NCBI RefSeq assembly: GCF_003149745.1
Contig: NZ_QGEG01000001.1
Location: 930,001 to 994,000 of the forward strand
From: Flagellimonas aquimarina
Lineage (GTDB): Bacteria > Bacteroidota > Bacteroidia > Flavobacteriales > Flavobacteriaceae
Length of the DNA: 64,000 nucleotides
Direction: 5' to 3'
Shown: positions 26,286-34,687 of the stretch, piece by piece
How the letters are laid out: every line of letters begins with the position of its first letter
Position numbering within the stretch: position 1 is the first letter of the stretch
The notes under the pieces: generated by a model
Seen by the model: the letters and a program-made list of their open reading frames with translations, nothing else
Databases searched by the model: none
Told to the model about the DNA's origin: nothing
Position numbers and translations under genes: made by a program

Positions 26286-26564
26286 TTAGCTTGAAAAAAA
26301 CAAATACCCTGCAAAAATTAAAAGACATAAGATAAAAAAGGCAGCCAAGTAATTCCTTATTTCCTGTAATCTATCTTTTTTGGCTTGCCCAATGATTTTA
26401 TCTCTGATTTTTTGTTGTTCAAAAGGGGTACGTTCTTTAAAATGAAGTTTGGTTTCACCCGCGTAGCCTATATATGCTTCTCTGATTTCTTTAAAAGTTC
26501 GTTTTTTTTTGAGTAAAGCCCTGTTTGCTTTTACCACCTTCATAGGTTGTCCCGAATATCCCAT
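26286..26564 (-). CDS. small conserved tail-anchored membrane protein
   Basis: 92 residues. A highly basic N-terminal region (VKANRALLKKKRTFKEIREAY) is followed by an amphipathic helix and a single C-terminal membrane helix (about 71-90, LAAFFILCLLIFAGYLFF). The protein is familiar as a conserved flavobacterial hypothetical. The N-in, tail-anchored form suggests a cytosolic basic domain at the membrane. Just upstream, the mRNA can form a hairpin in which the start codon is paired (26560-26584). Function unknown. Confidence 0.65.
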   Translation of the reverse strand: MGYSGQPMKVVKANRALLKKKRTFKEIREAYIGYAGETKLHFKERTPFEQQKIRDKIIGQAKKDRLQEIRNYLAAFFILCLLIFAGYLFFSS

Positions 26565-26623
26565 ATAACCCTTTTAGTTATGGGTAGCGGAAAATAGAGT
26601 TTTGTTACAGAACCCTTAGCTCT

Positions 26624-27214
26624 TTAATTGGTTCTAAGTCTACCGTTAAAAACACTCACGTTTGGATTGATGGGGTTCCCCGAAGCCCTTCGCAACAATG
26701 TTATTTGTCCTGCATGATAGATACAATCCGATAACATTCCATTGATCATATTCCAATAGGGGAAAGGAGTTTGTTTCTCACCACGCTGAAAAATGACCTT
26801 AAAATTTTCAAAATCAGCGGCGCTTTTACCGGCCATAGCTTGGCTCGCCGCATGGAGGTTTTTTAGCGTCCCGCTGCGTAAATCTTCATAGGTGAGCGCA
26901 GAAATATCCATGGGTCTAACATTGGGTTTGGACTCAGGGGCATTCATGATCATTTCAGACATGCCATAAATATGTTGAAGGGTTTCAAAAATTGTTCTAC
27001 CCTCTTCAGAAGCTTTATAATCCAGATCTTTTTGTCCTAGTCCCTCTGTTGCCCAATAATAACGAAAGCCAAGCCCATCAATCATTCTGGCAACTACATT
27101 TCCAGGGCCATAATCGTCGGGATATTCTGGAATTTCATGATAGGGAAGTTCTTCTTGTTGTGCTTGCATCTGTAACGTCAAAATAAGAATAGGAAGTAAA
27201 ATATATATTTTCAT
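26624..27214 (-). CDS. secreted DinB-like protein
   Basis: 196 residues with a clear signal peptide (about 1-18, ending MQAQ), which is unusual for the DinB/DfsB four-helix family. The mature part shows the family pattern: GPGNVVARMIDGLGFRYYWATEG, ETLQHIYGMSEMIMNA with a first His, and LSDCIYHAGQITLLRR with a second His in the C-terminal metal motif. DinB-like proteins are metal-binding, sometimes thiol-transferases. Here the export implies a periplasmic role. Third gene of a minus-strand set with two other secreted small proteins; 9 bp after the YCII-like gene. Confidence 0.8.
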   Translation of the reverse strand: MKIYILLPILILTLQMQAQQEELPYHEIPEYPDDYGPGNVVARMIDGLGFRYYWATEGLGQKDLDYKASEEGRTIFETLQHIYGMSEMIMNAPESKPNVRPMDISALTYEDLRSGTLKNLHAASQAMAGKSAADFENFKVIFQRGEKQTPFPYWNMINGMLSDCIYHAGQITLLRRASGNPINPNVSVFNGRLRTN

Positions 27215-27223
27215 AAATTAAAA

Positions 27224-27586
27224 TTATTCAATACACCCTTTATAAAAAGCATTAAAAGGATAAACAGTCACATTAAATAGTTTTTTTTGAAGTGCGATGT
27301 CCTGATAAAGAATCGTTTGGGCAGCTTCTAAATTATCCGCCTTCAAAATTAACATTCCGGTATCGCTATAACGAGCGCCTAAAACAATATGTTTTTCCTT
27401 TCGCAATTTTGATAAAAACCCTGAATGTTCTTCAAAGTATAGCTGTTCGCTAGGCTGTTTTTCCATGTCCCAGCTTTCGCCCAAAGTATAAAGGGCAATG
27501 AAATTAGGTTTTACAGATTCATCTTCTTGTGAAAATATGAGGAAAGGGACGCATAGGATCAAAGAGAATATCAGTGCTGCTTTCAT
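27224..27586 (-). CDS. secreted YCII-like domain protein
   Basis: 120 residues. Signal peptide at about 1-19 (cleavage near IFSQ). The mature part resembles the YCII ferredoxin-like fold: FIALYTLGESWD, then EEHSGFLSKLRKEKHIVLGARYSDTGMLILKADNLEAAQTILYQD and VTVYPFNAFYKG. The HSGFL-x-x-L motif with His and the trailing IxPF-like end match YCII-related proteins, which are normally cytosolic. It is 9 bp upstream of the secreted DinB-like gene and 35 bp after the repeat protein gene, probably one operon. Function unknown. Confidence 0.75.
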   Translation of the reverse strand: MKAALIFSLILCVPFLIFSQEDESVKPNFIALYTLGESWDMEKQPSEQLYFEEHSGFLSKLRKEKHIVLGARYSDTGMLILKADNLEAAQTILYQDIALQKKLFNVTVYPFNAFYKGCIE

Positions 27587-27621
27587 TTTTACATTTTCTT
27601 AAAGAGAAGTAAAGATAACCA

Positions 27622-28332
27622 TTATTGATTTCGGATGCTCCAAACTTCATAAAGTGGATCACCCTTGCTACTAAACCCGGAATGGTGCCAATCATCATCC
27701 TTTACTTCAAAACCAAATTGAAGGCTTGCTCCCACCCGAGAATTGTCCCGCGAGAAAAACTCTATATTTTCTGTGTATTTACCATCAATGGTAGTATAGG
27801 TGCCGCCGCCTGTTGCCATAAATTGTTTGGTTTCTGTATTGTAAGCAATCCACTGAAACCTTGTGCCAGAAAGTATTTTCATGGTTTTACGTGGTTGGTC
27901 CGTATTTCTGGTTCTGAATTCCCCATTGCGTTTACGACCAGACATTAGCCAGGCACCGGACAATGCGCCAGGGCCATTGTTGTCAATTCTGGTCCAAACT
28001 TTGTCCATTCCTTCTATTTTCAAGGTATTTTCAGAAAGTTCAATATCAAAAGACACTTGAGAGCCAACACGATCAGGGGTTTTGGAATCAAATTCCACAG
28101 TTTCGGTAATAGTAGTGCCGTTCAAAGACCAACTGCCGCCATTAGTGCTTATGAAAGCTCCCGTGTTCATATTATACCATGTAGATACTTGGTGTTTTTC
28201 AGAAAAGACAACTACGTTTTTTAGTTGGCCGCCTGAAGTGGACTCCGTGTTCTCCCAGGCACCCAATAACGTTTGTGCTTGTAAAGAAAAACAAAGAAGA
28301 CAAATCAATAGTGCTAGTGCATACTTTTTCAT
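27622..28332 (-). CDS. secreted two-repeat protein of unknown function
   Basis: 236 residues from ATG 28332, which places MKKY at the head of a typical signal peptide (cut near LQAQ, about residue 19); the longer frame to 28359 adds nine residues before it. The mature protein is a tandem repeat of a lipocalin-like beta unit: LLGAWEN, TWYNMNTGAFISTNGGSWSLNGTTITETVEF and RVGSQVSFDIEL in the first copy align with LSGAWLM, IAYNTETKQFMATGGGTYTTIDGKYTENIEF and RVGASLQFGFEV in the second. This points to a duplicated barrel that may bind a small hydrophobic ligand. First gene of the three-gene secreted set. Confidence 0.75.
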   Translation of the reverse strand: MKKYALALLICLLCFSLQAQTLLGAWENTESTSGGQLKNVVVFSEKHQVSTWYNMNTGAFISTNGGSWSLNGTTITETVEFDSKTPDRVGSQVSFDIELSENTLKIEGMDKVWTRIDNNGPGALSGAWLMSGRKRNGEFRTRNTDQPRKTMKILSGTRFQWIAYNTETKQFMATGGGTYTTIDGKYTENIEFFSRDNSRVGASLQFGFEVKDDDWHHSGFSSKGDPLYEVWSIRNQ

Positions 28333-28426
28333 GAGTTTAGTTTTAGTACCAATATCCACTAAGGTATTTCTTTTTTAAATTATTAGGAATGAAGTAGAGG
28401 GTCATAGTAATGCTGATAAAAGAATA

Positions 28427-28918
28427 CTAAACAAGGTTAAAAAAGAGACTCATGGTTTCTTCTTCCGCCAATGCATACCATTTTAGTATCAATTCCTCGA
28501 AACTGTCATTAATTTTCTTTAAACGTTCTTGGGTTAGCATTTCTGGAAAGGCCAAGTCATTTTGCTTTAACATCCCCTTTAATTGATTAATGAAATCAGA
28601 ACCTATGTTTTTTTGAAAATGATCAATCAACAATAAATTTGCTATATGCTCTGTTTGCAATGACTCCGCAGGGAGGTTTTTAGAAATCAATGCTTGGGGG
28701 CGTTGTTCCAACGGCAGTGCAAAATCTTGGATATTATATCCCTTGGCAAGTAATCCGTAAAATGCATTTGTAAAGCCCAACTCAGTTTCTATTGCAAAAT
28801 GGGCAAGGTCATGTAACTCAAAATCCATTTGCAATTTGTCCCATGTTCTAGTTCCATCTGACCTAATACAGGTAAGTGTACTTTGCTTATCCCTATATTT
28901 TTTAAACTGAATGATCAT
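28427..28918 (-). CDS. conserved hypothetical protein
   Basis: 163 residues, no signal peptide or membrane helix. An N-terminal strand pair (IIQFKKYRDKQSTLTCIRSDGTRTWDKL) leads to an ELHDLAHFAIE segment at about 35-45 whose two His and Glu could bind a metal, then a helical C-terminal domain. I recall similar proteins in Bacteroidota but no characterised member. It is upstream of the secreted three-gene set on the same strand, with 94 bp between, and downstream of a terminator, so it probably has its own promoter. Function unknown. Confidence 0.7.
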   Translation of the reverse strand: MIIQFKKYRDKQSTLTCIRSDGTRTWDKLQMDFELHDLAHFAIETELGFTNAFYGLLAKGYNIQDFALPLEQRPQALISKNLPAESLQTEHIANLLLIDHFQKNIGSDFINQLKGMLKQNDLAFPEMLTQERLKKINDSFEELILKWYALAEEETMSLFFNLV

Positions 28919-28943
28919 GACTTGATAAAGTTATCGACATAAA

Positions 28944-28984
28944 AAAATGCTGTTATACCTATTAAAAGGAACAACAGCATTTTT
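28944..28984 (-). terminator. intrinsic terminator of the cytochrome c gene
   Basis: Arms AAAATGCTGTT (28944-28954) and AACAGCATTTT (28973-28983), 18-nt loop, flanked by A7 on the left, which is a T-run on the minus strand. Located 18 bp beyond the cytochrome c stop codon. Confidence 0.85.
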
Positions 28985-29001
28985 CTATGCTATATCTTTA
29001 T

Positions 29002-29481
29002 TTAGAGTGTGCGCAGATACTCCACCAAATCCCGAGCTTCTGCCTCAGTTAGATTTTGGTTAAGCATAATAGCATTGTTGTATTCCTTTAATAAAGCTTT
29101 TGCAATTGGGTCTTCCCGCAACATCTCATCAGGGTTCATGATCATGTTCATTACCCATTCTGGACTTCGGCGCTCAAAAACACCTTCCATGGCAGGACCG
29201 ATCATACGCTGATCTACCATATGGCAAGCAACACAAATAGCATTGAACTTAGCCTCGCCACGAGCGGCCATTTCTGTATCTATATCATCGGGGAAATCAA
29301 TATTTTTAATGGGGCCAATGCCTTTGTTATTCAAATCCACAGGCACTCCTTCACTTTCCTGTGTTTTTTTGTCTTGAGATTTGGTACGGCTTACTTCAAA
29401 ACCATCCTTCTTTTCTTCTTTTTTTCCGCCGCAGCTTGCTATAAAAGCACCCAATGCCAATAACAGGAGTATTTTTCTCAT
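29002..29481 (-). CDS. c-type cytochrome lipoprotein
   Basis: 159 residues. Lipoprotein signal with lipobox FIASC (Cys17), a charged linker, then a monoheme class I cytochrome c domain (about 65-159) with heme motif CVACH (Cys83, Cys86, His87), the following VDQRMIGPAMEGVFERR segment and a Met in NPDEM (about 120) as likely sixth ligand. It would carry electrons in the periplasm, tethered to a membrane. The partner oxidase or reductase is not encoded nearby. Single gene with its own terminator. Confidence 0.92.
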   Translation of the reverse strand: MRKILLLLALGAFIASCGGKKEEKKDGFEVSRTKSQDKKTQESEGVPVDLNNKGIGPIKNIDFPDDIDTEMAARGEAKFNAICVACHMVDQRMIGPAMEGVFERRSPEWVMNMIMNPDEMLREDPIAKALLKEYNNAIMLNQNLTEAEARDLVEYLRTL

Positions 29482-29596
29482 CTTATTAATTTCAGTTGTA
29501 GTTTGTTGAATTTTGAACCACTAAGATAGTTAATTAGGGCATAACATTTTTCTCATTTTTGTTATTCCCTGCTTAGGATTATGTATGGATTCAATT

Positions 29597-30556
29597 TTAG
29601 TTCGAGGTAAAAAACTCAAAGGCCCTTCTTTCCGTATAGGTAATATTGTTTTTGCCCCAAAACCCAACATGACCTCCATATTTAGGAACTTCTAGATATA
29701 GATTGGGATTGTTTTCAGCTTCAAGGTAAGGATAGCATTCAGCGCCTAAAAAAGAATCGTCTTTTGCATTAATGATTAAACTTGGAACCGTAATATTTGA
29801 TAAAACTTGAAGCGAACTACATTTTCTATAATAATCCAGGGCGTCTTTAAAACCATGAGCTCTGCTGGTGTAGATATCATCAAAATCCTTAAGTGTTTCA
29901 ATGGCCTTTATATCAACATCAGGAATAAGTTCAGGGAACAAATGTTGCTTTTGTCTAAGCTTGGCTAAAAGATGTTTTTTAAATCGCTTAGCGTACAATA
30001 TGTTCCTCGAAGTCAACAATTGCTCACAGGAACTATGCAAATTACAAGGAACCGAAACTGCAACAGCAGCTTTAATTTCTGTTGGAACTTGGTTTGTTTC
30101 CCCTAAATATTTGAGCAGCAAGTTTCCGCCCAAACTAAAACCCTTTAAATAGATTTCTGAATAATCTTTGGTTCTTATGATGTGGTTTAAAACTTCACTA
30201 AGATCCTCCGTTGCACCAGAATGATAAGATTTGTACAGAATATTGGGTTCTCCACTGCATCCACGATAGTTAATTGCACAAGTATCAAAACCATGCTTAT
30301 TAAAGAGCTTGGCACTCCCTGTTATATAGGGTCGTTGTGCATCTCCCTCAAGGCCGTGGAGAAGAATGGCCAGTTTTTGCGTTGGGGTTTTGGTTAAACT
30401 CCAATCTAGATCTAAAAAATCCCCATCTGAAAGCTCAAGTCTTTTTCTTTTTTGAACAACCCCGGTCACCTTTCTAATAAGACCTGCATAGATGGTGGAG
30501 ATATGTCCATTCCTAAAAAAAAAAGGGGGTTTGTACGAGCTAGAAACTAAGGGCAT
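29597..30556 (-). CDS. YheT-family alpha/beta hydrolase
   Basis: 319 residues. N-terminal FFRNGHISTIYAGL is the usual opening of this family (UPF0017, YheT/ABHD-like). The hydrolase core has HGLEGDAQRPYI (oxyanion loop, near 66-77), nucleophile elbow GFSLGG (near 140-145), catalytic Asp in NAKDDSFLG and His in YGGHVGFWG (near 293). Relatives in other organisms are lipases/esterases of poorly known substrate. Cytosolic, no signal peptide. The ATG overlaps the bestrophin stop codon by one base (TAATG), so the genes are translationally coupled. Confidence 0.9.
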   Translation of the reverse strand: MPLVSSSYKPPFFFRNGHISTIYAGLIRKVTGVVQKRKRLELSDGDFLDLDWSLTKTPTQKLAILLHGLEGDAQRPYITGSAKLFNKHGFDTCAINYRGCSGEPNILYKSYHSGATEDLSEVLNHIIRTKDYSEIYLKGFSLGGNLLLKYLGETNQVPTEIKAAVAVSVPCNLHSSCEQLLTSRNILYAKRFKKHLLAKLRQKQHLFPELIPDVDIKAIETLKDFDDIYTSRAHGFKDALDYYRKCSSLQVLSNITVPSLIINAKDDSFLGAECYPYLEAENNPNLYLEVPKYGGHVGFWGKNNITYTERRAFEFFTSN

Positions 30557-31557
30557 TAATACAAAATGTTGTGTTGTGGCTTCACCTTTTCTGGCAGGTT
30601 TTTCTCATCAAGCATATCTCTTAGATCAATCTCTATGGTCTTGCACAAAGCAGTCATCGGGACATCGTTAATGCGGCCTTCAAATGGGTCTTCGCTATTG
30701 CTTCCAACCTTATCCATAGTAATAAACATCCATGAGATTAAAACTGAAAAGAAAATCATCAATACAATATACCACCAGTTATGACCTACCTCTATTTCTT
30801 TTAATTGGGTTTCAAAAACATTAAGAAGCCCAAAAGGTAGCAGAAGAATAAAAATCCAGGTAAACAAGGTGCTAAAATGCGCATATTGCCTTGGGAAAGG
30901 GGTGTTTTTTATACGTTCACATTTTCCTTGAAGATTGTACATCTCCTCTAAACTACTATGAAAAACTTGCTTGTCAAATTCTGTTATTTTTCCTTCTTGC
31001 AATAATTTTTTCAAGTGTAGTCCTTGTTTCTTTATAAGGTGTGTGGCAACATTTTTTCTGTTTTCCAAACCGTCTACTTCTTCGGGGGACAAAAACATAT
31101 CCATCCCACTACAAACAGGGTTTCTTTCACCATGTCTATCAAATAAACGTTCAACCGCTCTATTTTCTTTGATTGAAAAGCTTGTAGGCTGTCTTAGTTG
31201 AATTCGAAGCGCATTGATCCATGCAAGGTGCCTATAGATTAGTGTAATTTGGGCGTTTCGGTCATTTTCCACAAAGCTCAATACATTGTTGGCCCATGTT
31301 CTCGAATAGTTGACAATACCGCCCCAAATTTTTCTTCCTTCCCAAAAACGATCATAACTCTGGCTGTTTTTAAAGCCAATATAAAAAGCAACCGCTATAC
31401 CGATAACGGAGAGAGGTTGAAAGGGGATGTCAATATGTTTCCAGTTTAAAAAATGGTATAGATAAAAAATGATTCCTGCATAAACAGTGAAGAAGATGAG
31501 GTTTTTCCAGGCATACCTTATAATAATACCCCAGCTAATATTTCTTTTAATGTACAT
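30556..31557 (-). CDS. bestrophin family ion channel
   Basis: 333 residues. Membrane helices at about 20-38, 45-62, 228-247 and 258-278. The family features are visible: an N-terminal WGIIIRYAWKNLIFF, the FKNSQSYDRFWEGRKIWGGIVNYSRTW segment (about 61-87) and FxTLFTWIFILLLPFGL. Bacterial bestrophins form pentameric ion channels; some homologues conduct sodium or chloride. First gene of a two-gene unit with the YheT-like hydrolase. An AAGTA/TACTT inverted repeat surrounds a near-consensus -7 box (TATTTTTA, minus strand) 13-29 bp upstream. Confidence 0.9.
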   Translation of the reverse strand: MYIKRNISWGIIIRYAWKNLIFFTVYAGIIFYLYHFLNWKHIDIPFQPLSVIGIAVAFYIGFKNSQSYDRFWEGRKIWGGIVNYSRTWANNVLSFVENDRNAQITLIYRHLAWINALRIQLRQPTSFSIKENRAVERLFDRHGERNPVCSGMDMFLSPEEVDGLENRKNVATHLIKKQGLHLKKLLQEGKITEFDKQVFHSSLEEMYNLQGKCERIKNTPFPRQYAHFSTLFTWIFILLLPFGLLNVFETQLKEIEVGHNWWYIVLMIFFSVLISWMFITMDKVGSNSEDPFEGRINDVPMTALCKTIEIDLRDMLDEKNLPEKVKPQHNILY

Positions 31558-31647
31558 GGCAATTGATTAAGTACTAAAAATACTTAAATCTTTGATATTT
31601 GTCTTTTGCTTAAAATTTGAAAGGGAAGTTTGTCGTATTTTTAAGTT

Positions 31648-31923
31648 ATGGGGTTACGCCAAAAAAAATGTGAACATCTTGAGGCTATTTCAGAAGTGAA
31701 AAAAGCAAATGGATATGAATGTGAAGAATGTATAAAAACTGGTGATACATGGGTGCATTTACGCACCTGTCAAGAATGTGGAACAACCTTGTGTTGTGAT
31801 AGCTCGCCTAACAAACACGCTAGTGAACATTTCAGTTCGCACGGCCATCCCGTCGTTAGCTCCGCAGAACCTAACGAAAATTGGATGTGGTGCTATGTCC
31901 ATAAAACAATTGCTAAATACTAA
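31648..31923 (+). CDS. UBP-type zinc finger (ZnF-UBP) protein
   Basis: 91 residues consisting of little more than one ZnF-UBP domain. The zinc ligands are laid out as CEHL, CEECIKTGDTWVHLRTCQECG, CCDSSPNKHASEHFSSHGHPVV, with a following W-x-WCYVHK tail. In eukaryotes this fold binds the ubiquitin C-terminus; in bacteria without ubiquitin the ligand is unknown. It stands 3 bp upstream of the large TrxR-like flavoprotein gene, an arrangement I have also seen reported as a recurrent pair in bacterial annotations, so the zinc-finger protein probably works with the flavoprotein. Confidence 0.88.
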   Translation: MGLRQKKCEHLEAISEVKKANGYECEECIKTGDTWVHLRTCQECGTTLCCDSSPNKHASEHFSSHGHPVVSSAEPNENWMWCYVHKTIAKY

Positions 31924-31926
31924 AAG

Positions 31927-33582
31927 ATGAAAGATCCCCGTTTTCCAGAGCTTACCCAAAGACAAATATCAATTTTAAAAACATATGGAGAAGTAGAAAA
32001 TCACCTATCAGAGACAAAAATATTTACTCTTGGAGATTTACAGTATGATTTTTTTGTGGTACTTGAAGGGGAGGTTTCTATTGAAGATCCATACAATGAT
32101 AACGCAATTATCGTAGCACATAAAAAGAATGAATTTACGGGAGACAGTGGTATGCTTTCTAACCGTGGCGCGCAGTTTCATGCCGTTACCAAAGGAGACA
32201 CCAGTGTGCTGCGGATTGCTCCAAAAGAATTAAAGGAAGCCATAGCTAGACATAGTGATATTAGTGATGTGTTATTAAATGCATTTTTGCTTCGCCAAGA
32301 AACCGTATTGACCGAGTTCACAGGTGGAATAAAACTAGTAGGTTCCGGCAATTCAAAAGAAACATATGCAATCAGGGATTTCATGGATAAAAACCATATC
32401 TGGTATAACTTTTTAGATGTTGATGTATCGGAATCTGCCCTTGAACTTTTAGAGAACTTTAATCTTTCTAAAGAAGACTTACCTTTTTTGATCAATAGTG
32501 AGGCCAAAGTGTGTCCAAATCCTTCTTTGGAGCAATTGGCACGTTACTCAGGGGTCTTGATGGATTTTGAGGATAAAGTGTTCGATCTTTTGGTAATAGG
32601 CGCAGGGCCTGCAGGGTTGGCAGGAAGTGTTTATGCCGCTTCAGAAGGGTTAAGTGTGGTCACTATTGATAGCAAGGCTCCTGGCGGACAAGCAGGCAAG
32701 AGTTCAAAAATTGAAAATTATTTAGGTTTCCCCACAGGGATTTCCGGTAATGATTTGGCCAATAGGGCCTATGTGCAAGCTCAAAAATTTGGATGCAACA
32801 TTTCTATTCCGCATAAAGCGGAAAAGATTGAGCATACAGGGAATCATTTTATTCTTTATGCGACCAATGATAAAACCATAAAGACGAAGGCCATTATGGC
32901 TGCAACGGGGGCAAATTACCGTAGCTTGCCAATTGGTAATATTGAAAAGTATGAAGGAAGTGGAGTGTATTATTCTGCTACAGGAATGAACGCATCAGCC
33001 TGTAAAAATGAGTTGGTAGGGGTAGTTGGTGGAGGAAACTCAGCAGGACAGGCGGCATTGTTTCTTGCAATCCATGCCAAAGAAGTACATGTAGTATTAA
33101 GAGGGGGTGATTTGGGAGCAAAGATGAGCGACTATTTGGTACAGCGCATTGAAGCAGCGGAAAATATATTTGTGCATTTACACACACAAGTCACGGAACT
33201 ATATGGGCAATATCACCTAGAATCATTGGTCTTAGAAAATAAAGCGGGGGTAAAAACATCAAAAAACATTACAAATCTGTTCACTTTTATTGGCGCCAGA
33301 CCGTGCACGGAATGGCTACAAGGATTGGTTGCTACAGATGCAAAAGGTTTCATATGTACGGGTCCAGGGATAAAACAAGAAGAACTATACAAATGTTCTA
33401 TTTATACCAATAGAGAGCCTCAATCATTGGAAACCAGTATTCCTGGCTTTTTTGCCGTTGGCGATGTAAGAAAAGGCTCTGTAAAACGTGTTGCATCTGC
33501 AGTAGGAGAAGGATCAATGTGCGTGAGTCAGGTTCATCAATTTCTGGCAGATTTGAAGAATACGGAAACGGTTGAAACCTAA
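31927..33582 (+). CDS. cNMP-binding-like / glutaredoxin-like / thioredoxin reductase-like flavoprotein lacking redox CxxC
   Basis: 551 residues in three parts. Residues about 20-130 look like a cyclic-nucleotide-binding beta-barrel (FFVVLEGEVSIED, GDSGMLSNRGAQFHAV), although the cNMP-contacting Arg-Ser/Ala motif is not canonical. Residues about 135-205 resemble a glutaredoxin-like fold without cysteines (LVGSGNSKETYAIRDFMDKN). Residues about 215-545 are a thioredoxin reductase-type flavoprotein: FAD motif GAGPAGLAG, PGGQAG, NADPH motif GGGNSAGQAA and C-terminal FFAVGDVRKG. The place of the CATC redox pair reads SATGMNASAC, so the disulfide is missing and electrons must go elsewhere. Co-transcribed with the ZnF-UBP gene. 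Confidence 0.85.
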   Translation: MKDPRFPELTQRQISILKTYGEVENHLSETKIFTLGDLQYDFFVVLEGEVSIEDPYNDNAIIVAHKKNEFTGDSGMLSNRGAQFHAVTKGDTSVLRIAPKELKEAIARHSDISDVLLNAFLLRQETVLTEFTGGIKLVGSGNSKETYAIRDFMDKNHIWYNFLDVDVSESALELLENFNLSKEDLPFLINSEAKVCPNPSLEQLARYSGVLMDFEDKVFDLLVIGAGPAGLAGSVYAASEGLSVVTIDSKAPGGQAGKSSKIENYLGFPTGISGNDLANRAYVQAQKFGCNISIPHKAEKIEHTGNHFILYATNDKTIKTKAIMAATGANYRSLPIGNIEKYEGSGVYYSATGMNASACKNELVGVVGGGNSAGQAALFLAIHAKEVHVVLRGGDLGAKMSDYLVQRIEAAENIFVHLHTQVTELYGQYHLESLVLENKAGVKTSKNITNLFTFIGARPCTEWLQGLVATDAKGFICTGPGIKQEELYKCSIYTNREPQSLETSIPGFFAVGDVRKGSVKRVASAVGEGSMCVSQVHQFLADLKNTETVET

Positions 33583-33593
33583 CTTTGCTGTTC

Positions 33594-34571
33594 TTATTCC
33601 TTCGGATAAGTTTCCAAGAGTTTCGCTTGTTCCTCGATAGCCGTTTTAAATTCAGACTTTAAAGTGTTAACCAGTTCAGAAACAGGCATTACATTTTCAA
33701 TTGTGGTTACCCCTTGGCCAGCAGACCAAATTGTTTTCCATGCCTTGGCTTCGGTGTCCAATTCCTTTCCAAAATCAATTTTATGGTCCTTTTTAAGATC
33801 CTCCTGGGTAATACCGGCGGCTTGAAGGCTTGGTGCCAAAAAGTTGGCATGCACTCCAGAAATGGCTGCAGTATAAACCACATCACTTGCTCCGGCATCA
33901 ATTATCATTTTTCGATATTCTTCTGGTGCTTTACTTTCTTCAGAGTTTATAAAACGTGTTCCCATATAGGCCAGGTCCGCACCCATTTGCATAGCAGAAG
34001 CTATGTCTCTTCCAGTACTAATGCAACCTGAAAGAAGTATGGTTTTTTTGAAGATTTTTTTCACTTCGGCAATCAAACTTATCGGGTTGATGTTGCCTGC
34101 ATGACCTCCTGCTCCCGCCGCTACAAGAATGAGCCCATCAACACCGGCTTCGGAAGCTTTTTCGGCATGTCTTTTTTTGATGATATCATGAAAGACCAAA
34201 CCACCATAGCTATGAATGGCATCTACAACTTGGCTTACAGCCCCCAGTGAGGTAATGACCAACGGAACTTTGTGTTTTACACAAAGCATAACATCTGCCT
34301 GCAGCCTAGGGTTTGTGGGATGAACTATGAGATTAACCCCAAATGGGGCTGGCTTTTTACCAGTTTCTTCTTCAAACTGTTTTAACTCAGATTTTATTTG
34401 AATGAGCCATTCTTCAAAACCTTCACTTGTACGTTGGTTAAGTGCAGGAAAAGTCCCTACAATTCCGTTTTTACAACACTCGATAACCAATTTTGGTCCT
34501 GAGATAAGGAACATAGGAGCCGCAACGGCTGGTAGAGAAAGGTCTTTGATGAATTCGGCTTTTTGGCTCAT
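33594..34571 (-). CDS. nitronate monooxygenase-like FMN enzyme (NPD family)
   Basis: 325 residues of the 2-nitropropane dioxygenase/nitronate monooxygenase TIM barrel. FMN-binding features: PMFLISGPKLVIECCKNGIVGTFPALN at the start, VAAGAGGHAGNINPISLI (about 150-167) with the catalytic-type His, GCISTGRDIASAMQMGADLAYMGTRF (about 181-206). Family enzymes oxidise alkyl nitronates or act as enoyl reductases in lipid metabolism; the true substrate is not clear. Cytosolic. Convergent with the flavoprotein gene, 11 bp from its stop, and divergent from the thioesterase gene. Confidence 0.88.
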   Translation of the reverse strand: MSQKAEFIKDLSLPAVAAPMFLISGPKLVIECCKNGIVGTFPALNQRTSEGFEEWLIQIKSELKQFEEETGKKPAPFGVNLIVHPTNPRLQADVMLCVKHKVPLVITSLGAVSQVVDAIHSYGGLVFHDIIKKRHAEKASEAGVDGLILVAAGAGGHAGNINPISLIAEVKKIFKKTILLSGCISTGRDIASAMQMGADLAYMGTRFINSEESKAPEEYRKMIIDAGASDVVYTAAISGVHANFLAPSLQAAGITQEDLKKDHKIDFGKELDTEAKAWKTIWSAGQGVTTIENVMPVSELVNTLKSEFKTAIEEQAKLLETYPKE

Positions 34572-34621
34572 GGGTTTTGTGTTAAAGTATCTTTAAAAAT
34601 AAGATTATTTATAGCGTCTTA

Positions 34622-34654
34622 TTGGAATCAGTTTTTAAAACTATGGTAATTTTA
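34622..34654 (+). promoter_or_regulatory. probable promoter of the thioesterase gene
   Basis: TTG (34622-34624), 22-bp spacer and TAATTTTA (34647-34654), one mismatch from TAnnTTTG. It lies 33 bp before the ATG at 34688 and argues against translation starting upstream at 34622. Confidence 0.45.
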
Positions 34655-34687
34655 CAATTATTATGCATGCATAACAAAATACTGACT

